Positions 63,803 to 64,000 of a stretch of 64,000 nt of DNA are shown here, piece after piece. The notes below the pieces were generated by a model, which saw only the letters and a program-made list of their open reading frames with translations, was not told the origin of the DNA and ran no database searches. The translations under genes were made by a program, and so were the position numbers. Numbering within the stretch: the first letter of the stretch is position 1; every line of letters begins with the position of its first letter. Origin of the DNA: Viscum album (taxonomy: Eukaryota; Streptophyta; Magnoliopsida; Santalales; Viscaceae); NCBI GenBank assembly GCA_963277665.1, contig OY728165.1, forward strand, positions 1,754,696,772 to 1,754,760,771. Reading direction: 5' to 3'.

Positions 63803-63817
63803 GGGGGGGGGGGGGGG
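63803..63817 (+). repeat. Run of 15 G
   Basis: An uninterrupted G15 in a GC-rich context, on the strand shown. Length may be unreliable in sequencing. Confidence 0.8.
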
Positions 63818-64000
63818 TTCATGAAACGGCAGTGCCGAGCGGTGCTTCCCCTCATGCCCCGGCAGGCCGTAGCTGGTCGGTCTCCTCCGGCGCGAGCTGC
63901 CCGCTTGGGTAGGCTGTTGTTCCTCCACCCATAACAATAGATGGAATCATGACTCCCTTCATCCCGGCCATTTGGCAGCCAAACAATTCTCCACCAAAGA

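Larger units (their letters stand above)
62254..64000 (+). mobile_element. Putative start of another LTR, cut by the window end
   Basis: A sharp rise in GC begins at TGTCACGTACC (62254), and TGTCACG is a common LTR start in plant gypsy elements. There is a tandem array at 63050-63300, a TATA-like TATAAAAAAGG at 63560-63570 (+), and very GC-rich sequence to the end. No coding domain, primer site or partner LTR is in view, so the family and even the LTR assignment are inference. ORFs of 60-97 codons here, on both strands, overlap one another and show no domain. Confidence 0.35.

Overview
The window is plant nuclear repeat DNA, most likely from a eudicot, though the species cannot be named from this sequence. 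I found no intact host gene, no RNA gene and no CRISPR. Almost everything between about 1.4 and 57.8 kb is LTR retrotransposons nested inside each other. The oldest layers are very AT-rich and full of stops; the youngest layer is much richer in GC and still has ORFs of up to nearly 1000 codons.

Layer 1 (+ strand, about 1385-57825) is a decayed Ty3/gypsy element of probable chromovirus (Tekay/Del) type, arranged LTR-internal-LTR-internal-LTR. Its LTRs are about 3.75-4 kb: LTR1 1385-5130; LTR2 8978-12196 plus 22071-22606; LTR3 26458-28045 plus 55351-57825. The two internal regions (5131-8977 and 22607-26457) are almost equal in length. Both lack protease and the front of reverse transcriptase.

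Layer 2 has two insertions. A minus-strand non-autonomous (LARD-like) element of the same LTR family (12197-22070; LTRs of about 4.1 kb, 1.6 kb non-coding interior, intact-looking PBS and PPT) sits in LTR2. A decayed Sirevirus-type Ty1/copia element (+ strand, 28046-55350) sits in LTR3. It has 1.56-1.58 kb LTRs and an extra env-like-position region of about 3.4 kb between pol and the 3' LTR; that region has its own TATA box and leader.

Layer 3 (minus strand, 34187-49469) is a young, GC-richer Sirevirus-lineage Ty1/copia array, again LTR-internal-LTR-internal-LTR, inserted in the RT/RNase H part of the layer 2 Sirevirus. Its two internals (5782 and 5781 bp) share two in-frame nonsense codons, one in integrase and one in reverse transcriptase. 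Each copy also carries private lesions. The host reading frame resumes exactly after the array, and a 4-of-5 bp target duplication flanks it.

Outside the nest, 1-1384 and 57826-62253 are AT-rich without recognisable content. At about 62254 the composition changes sharply to what looks like the start of another LTR, with a short tandem array and a TATA box, running off the window end. Nothing here works as a gene pathway; the interest is in two independent double-element tandem arrays, one nested inside the other, and in a parasite-of-a-parasite LARD landing in its own family's LTR. All alignments were made by eye, so boundaries in the old layers are accurate to a few bases at best.
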